Shown here: one piece after another, positions 24,624 through 26,404 of the stretch
How the letters are laid out: the number at the start of each line of letters is the position of its first letter
Position numbering within the stretch: position 1 is the first letter of the stretch
Assembly (NCBI GenBank): GCA_043752345.1
Contig: JAYUYT010000088.1
Span: 1-26,404 of the forward strand
Origin: VFJL01 sp043752345
Lineage (GTDB): Bacteria; Pseudomonadota; Gammaproteobacteria; Burkholderiales; Nitrosomonadaceae
Reading direction: 5' to 3'
DNA: 26,404 bases
Translations under genes and position numbers: made by a program
Notes under the pieces: generated by a model
The model's input: the letters and a program-made list of their open reading frames with translations, nothing else
What the model was told of the DNA's origin: nothing
The model's database searches: none

Positions 24624-25010
24624 TCAGTGGCGGGGGGCTGAAGGATATCTCACGCCGGCGACCTCGCTGGCGCACCCCGGCACCATAACGGATTTAATAA
24701 TCTTTACCGCCACGCCGATTTCACCATCGCGAGTCTCAATGCGCACAATTTCTCCATCGCATTTGAACATCAGTTTGCCCCATGGGCCATTGAGCTTTAT
24801 CATTGGATTGACCATGCTTCCGGGCGCGAAAGCCGCATCCGACACGCCCGTTTCAAAATACATCCCCGATACGCTGATATCACGCATGGTGCCCCTCGCA
24901 TTTCCAAAACTCACGGAATGTGTAAGAGGGAACCGCTCTTCTTTCCTGGAATTTTTCATTAATTTGCCCATGAACTTGTTTGTGGATTCACGTGTCGGGT
25001 CGCTTTGCAT
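24624..25010 (-). CDS. PilZ domain protein
   Basis: A 128-residue PilZ protein, a likely cyclic di-GMP receptor. The RKEER segment near residue 22 and DISVSGMYFET near residue 44 match the RxxxR and D/NxSxxG binding motifs, and the following beta strands (KLMFKCDGEIVRIE) fit the barrel. Effector output is unknown; PilZ proteins act on motility, exopolysaccharide or secretion. The first ATG lacks a clear ribosome site; inner ATGs 13 and 17 codons on are possible starts and would keep the whole domain. Confidence 0.82.
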   Translation of the reverse strand: MQSDPTRESTNKFMGKLMKNSRKEERFPLTHSVSFGNARGTMRDISVSGMYFETGVSDAAFAPGSMVNPMIKLNGPWGKLMFKCDGEIVRIETRDGEIGVAVKIIKSVMVPGCASEVAGVRYPSAPRH

Positions 25011-25066
25011 GCGATCACAAACCGTCTGACCTAGTACAAGAGCATATATTAACTACCGGAGTGGAG

Positions 25067-25093
25067 GCAGTCATGGATCATGACTGCATTTTT
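25067..25093 (+). terminator. Terminator-like hairpin without an upstream gene
   Basis: GCAGTCATG-GAT-CATGACTGC (25067-25087, perfect 9-bp stem) is followed by ATTTTT. On the plus strand it fits an intrinsic terminator, but the gene to its left is on the minus strand, so no known transcript ends here. It may be a remnant. Confidence 0.45.
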
Positions 25094-25387
25094 ATATAGA
25101 ACAGACCTGGTGGATTAAACAGCTTTGCGTAGCACCTTCCTGCTATGTGGGGCATGTCATTACGACTGACAGCCTTACTGCTTCTTGAATTGCTGAGTGC
25201 AGGGGTGACATGCACGACTTGATCGTAACCAGTAACGAAAAAGCAGGTTCGACCGATTTAATAAGTTGTCGTAATATTTGGGCCGCGTTGCGTATTTCCA
25301 AGATTTTGTTGCGGGCAGGCATCTGCAACTCAGTTGGTTATCTGGGCAGAAATTCGTCAATACATGACGCTCAGGCTGACGGCTGGA
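25094..25387. other. Intergenic stretch, no supported gene
   Basis: Frames on both strands (for example 25143-25328 on the minus strand) lack ribosome sites and recognised features. They may be decayed sequence downstream of the DUF4280 gene. No repeat was recognised. Confidence 0.4.
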
Positions 25388-25777
25388 TTACGGAATCTGG
25401 TGGGTCGTTTGACCTGCCTGCTGGACGCTTATCGAACCACCAAAGCTGCACACCAGCTTGGAAGGAGTATCCAGAGCCGGCATATTGGCGATCATCACGG
25501 TAGACGCCCCTGGTGCCCAGGGTGCCATGGTCATCGGTGTGCAGGGCTGCGGCGTCAGCACCCCATTCGCCGCGCTGGTCGCCGCTGCCACGGCCGGGTT
25601 GCTCATGCTCGAGCAGGTCCCGAACGGCATGATGTTGACGAACGGCTTGTAATCCATAATGTTTGCCGCTGGCACATTGGAAGTCATTACCTGGCTCAGC
25701 GGCAGAACCACTAGAGAACTCGGCGCAGCACCAAAAGTGCATTGCAGCACTGCACCCATACAGACTTGTTCAGGCAT
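25388..25777 (-). CDS. DUF4280 PAAR-like protein
   Basis: A 129-residue protein of the DUF4280 (PAAR-like) family, which caps spikes of type VI or related contractile secretion systems and recruits effectors. The family pattern is clear: MPEQVCMGAVLQCTFGAAPS at the start, then IMDYKPFVNIMPFGTCSS, CTPMTMAPWAPG and SKLVCSFGGSISV. Repeated cysteines are typical. The frame extends 47 codons upstream, but the ATG at 25777 has AAGAAAGG just before it and begins at the family N-terminus. No spike, sheath or ATPase gene of a secretion system is in the window. A decayed or short frame ends 23 nt upstream. Confidence 0.85.
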   Translation of the reverse strand: MPEQVCMGAVLQCTFGAAPSSLVVLPLSQVMTSNVPAANIMDYKPFVNIMPFGTCSSMSNPAVAAATSAANGVLTPQPCTPMTMAPWAPGASTVMIANMPALDTPSKLVCSFGGSISVQQAGQTTHQIP

Positions 25778-25800
25778 CGCAAACCTTTCTTGATTATCGA

Positions 25801-26136
25801 TTAGGCGCCGGAGCCGGCCACCCAGATGTTCAAGGCGCTGAAATTGTCGTGCCACGGCCTGCCGCGCCGCTCTCTCGAGTATCCGGCAATGAGAGACTGC
25901 ACGACGCTGTGATTGCATGCACGCAGGTTGATCAGAAGAATAGGAAACTCAGCCGCACAAGTCAAAATATTTTTGACTCAAGTGCCTCCGTCACTCTCCC
26001 ATTCCCGCCATCCCTTCAGCAGCGGGAAATACAATCCTAATTTCACCGGGCGCTCGTCGATCCTGCGCATGAGTGCGGCATAGCGCTCGAGCTGTGCGCG
26101 GTAGCACTGCTGCTCGCGATCGAGGAAGCTTTTCAC
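25801..26136 (-). pseudogene. Possible decayed gene upstream of the DUF4280 gene
   Basis: One frame runs from a GTG at 26136 to TAA at 25801 with a single TGA at 25978. The first part (52 residues) contains CYRAQLERYAALMRRIDERP and ends with KLGLYFPLLKGWREWESDGG. The second part (59 codons) ends FSALNIWVAGSGA, 23 nt before the DUF4280 start. Both look protein-like in composition, but no family is recognised. It may be one gene broken by the TGA, two short ORFs, or the tail of a secretion-linked gene whose 5' part is lost. Confidence 0.35.
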
Positions 26137-26222
26137 ATTATGGGATTAAGGGTCCTTTCTCCCCAGCTTTTGTGCCATACTGTTATATGGCTATTTTAGA
26201 TGCCTTGTATTAATCTTCAATC

Positions 26223-26312
26223 ATGAAGAAGACTCAGTTTGAGTGGGGCGCAGACAAGGACGCAGAAAACCAGAGGAAGCATGGGGTGCCGTTTTCTCTA
26301 GGGAAGCGCTGA
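26223..26312 (+). pseudogene. brnT: Truncated brnT-like toxin gene
   Basis: The frame from ATG at 26223 reads FEWGADKDAENQRKHGVPFS, the N-terminal signature of BrnT RNase toxins of BrnTA type II systems (usual form FEWDxxKAxxNxxKHGVxF). The match stops at codon 26, where a CTAG (26298-26301) meets the start of an IS-like sequence. The frame then ends at a TGA four codons on, at 26310. The full toxin is about 90 residues, so this copy is inactive unless the rest lies beyond the insertion. No brnA antitoxin is in view; it would follow downstream, outside the window. Confidence 0.75.
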
Positions 26313-26404
26313 TTTATTCATAAAAGTTGCCAACCATTTGGCTGCTTTATGCGTTATGGCATAAGGTAATTCAAGGGAGCGTCAGCATGGGAAAGCAGAT
26401 CGTT
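26302..26404 (+). mobile_element. Left end of an IS5-type insertion sequence
   Basis: The presumed end is GGAAGCGCTGATTTATTC, starting right after CTAG, which fits the YTAR target of IS5-subgroup elements. An ATG at 26387 preceded by AAGGGAG opens a frame (MGKQIV) running off the window, as expected for a transposase about 85 bp inside the end. The other end and target duplication are outside the window, so family placement is inferred. Confidence 0.5.
26387..26404 (+). CDS. Start of a putative transposase, cut by window edge
   Basis: Only six codons (MGKQIV) are visible. AAGGGAG lies about 8 nt upstream. Its place inside the IS-like end is the only evidence for a transposase. Confidence 0.35.

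Noticed and set aside
25143..25328. Minus-strand frame of 61 codons after the DUF4280 gene
   Set aside because: No ribosome site and no recognised family; possibly decayed sequence but unsupported as a gene.
1..26404. CRISPR array
   Set aside because: No series of regularly spaced 24-40 bp direct repeats and no cas-like gene was seen.

Overview
The window looks like chromosomal DNA of a Gram-negative betaproteobacterium. A Nitrosomonadales-type organism (ammonia or iron oxidiser, or a related environmental lineage) fits the gene mix and the many short dispersed repeats, but this is an inference from style and no marker gene settles it. About two dozen genes are supported, most of them ordinary housekeeping or envelope genes.

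Left part (1-9.9 kb): two palindromic repeats lead into a lipoate cluster (ybeD-like, lipB, lipA) that delivers octanoyl groups and converts them to lipoyl cofactors, followed by an exported DUF4197 protein. Convergent to it is a four-gene minus-strand operon for an Mla-type ABC lipid transporter: a permease with a fused STAS-like domain, an ATPase, an MCE protein and a lipoprotein. Next come a minus-strand pair (periplasmic rhodanese, then a class II cytochrome c with a TTG start) and a plus-strand two-domain kinase/ATPase with a possible coupled 47-residue ORF behind it.

Middle (9.9-14.8 kb): an exported protein-L-isoaspartate methyltransferase, a 272-bp MITE-like element, a membrane-embedded spermidine-synthase-like protein and a carotenoid hydratase-like membrane protein. 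An 800-bp gap follows. It holds a second MITE-like element whose left terminal repeat has been split by a 59-bp insertion, and an orphan intrinsic terminator.

Cassette-like part (14.8-23.8 kb): five protein genes, all plus strand, stand singly: an HDOD regulator, a GNAT/acyl-CoA synthetase fusion (Pat-like lysine acetyltransferase), an unknown protein with a HEPN-like RHKCAH motif, an unknown Gly/Ala-repeat membrane protein and an HflX GTPase. Each is preceded by a full or partial copy of one dispersed repeat, always in the gene orientation. A tRNA-Lys(CTT) with its terminator lies among them on the minus strand.

Right end (23.9-26.4 kb): minus-strand genes for a BON-domain lipoprotein, a PilZ protein and a DUF4280 PAAR-like protein behind a decayed reading frame. 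At the edge a brnT-like toxin gene is cut after about 26 codons by what looks like an IS5-type insertion sequence starting at a CTAG target. The IS end resembles the MITE ends, so one transposase family may have shaped the window.
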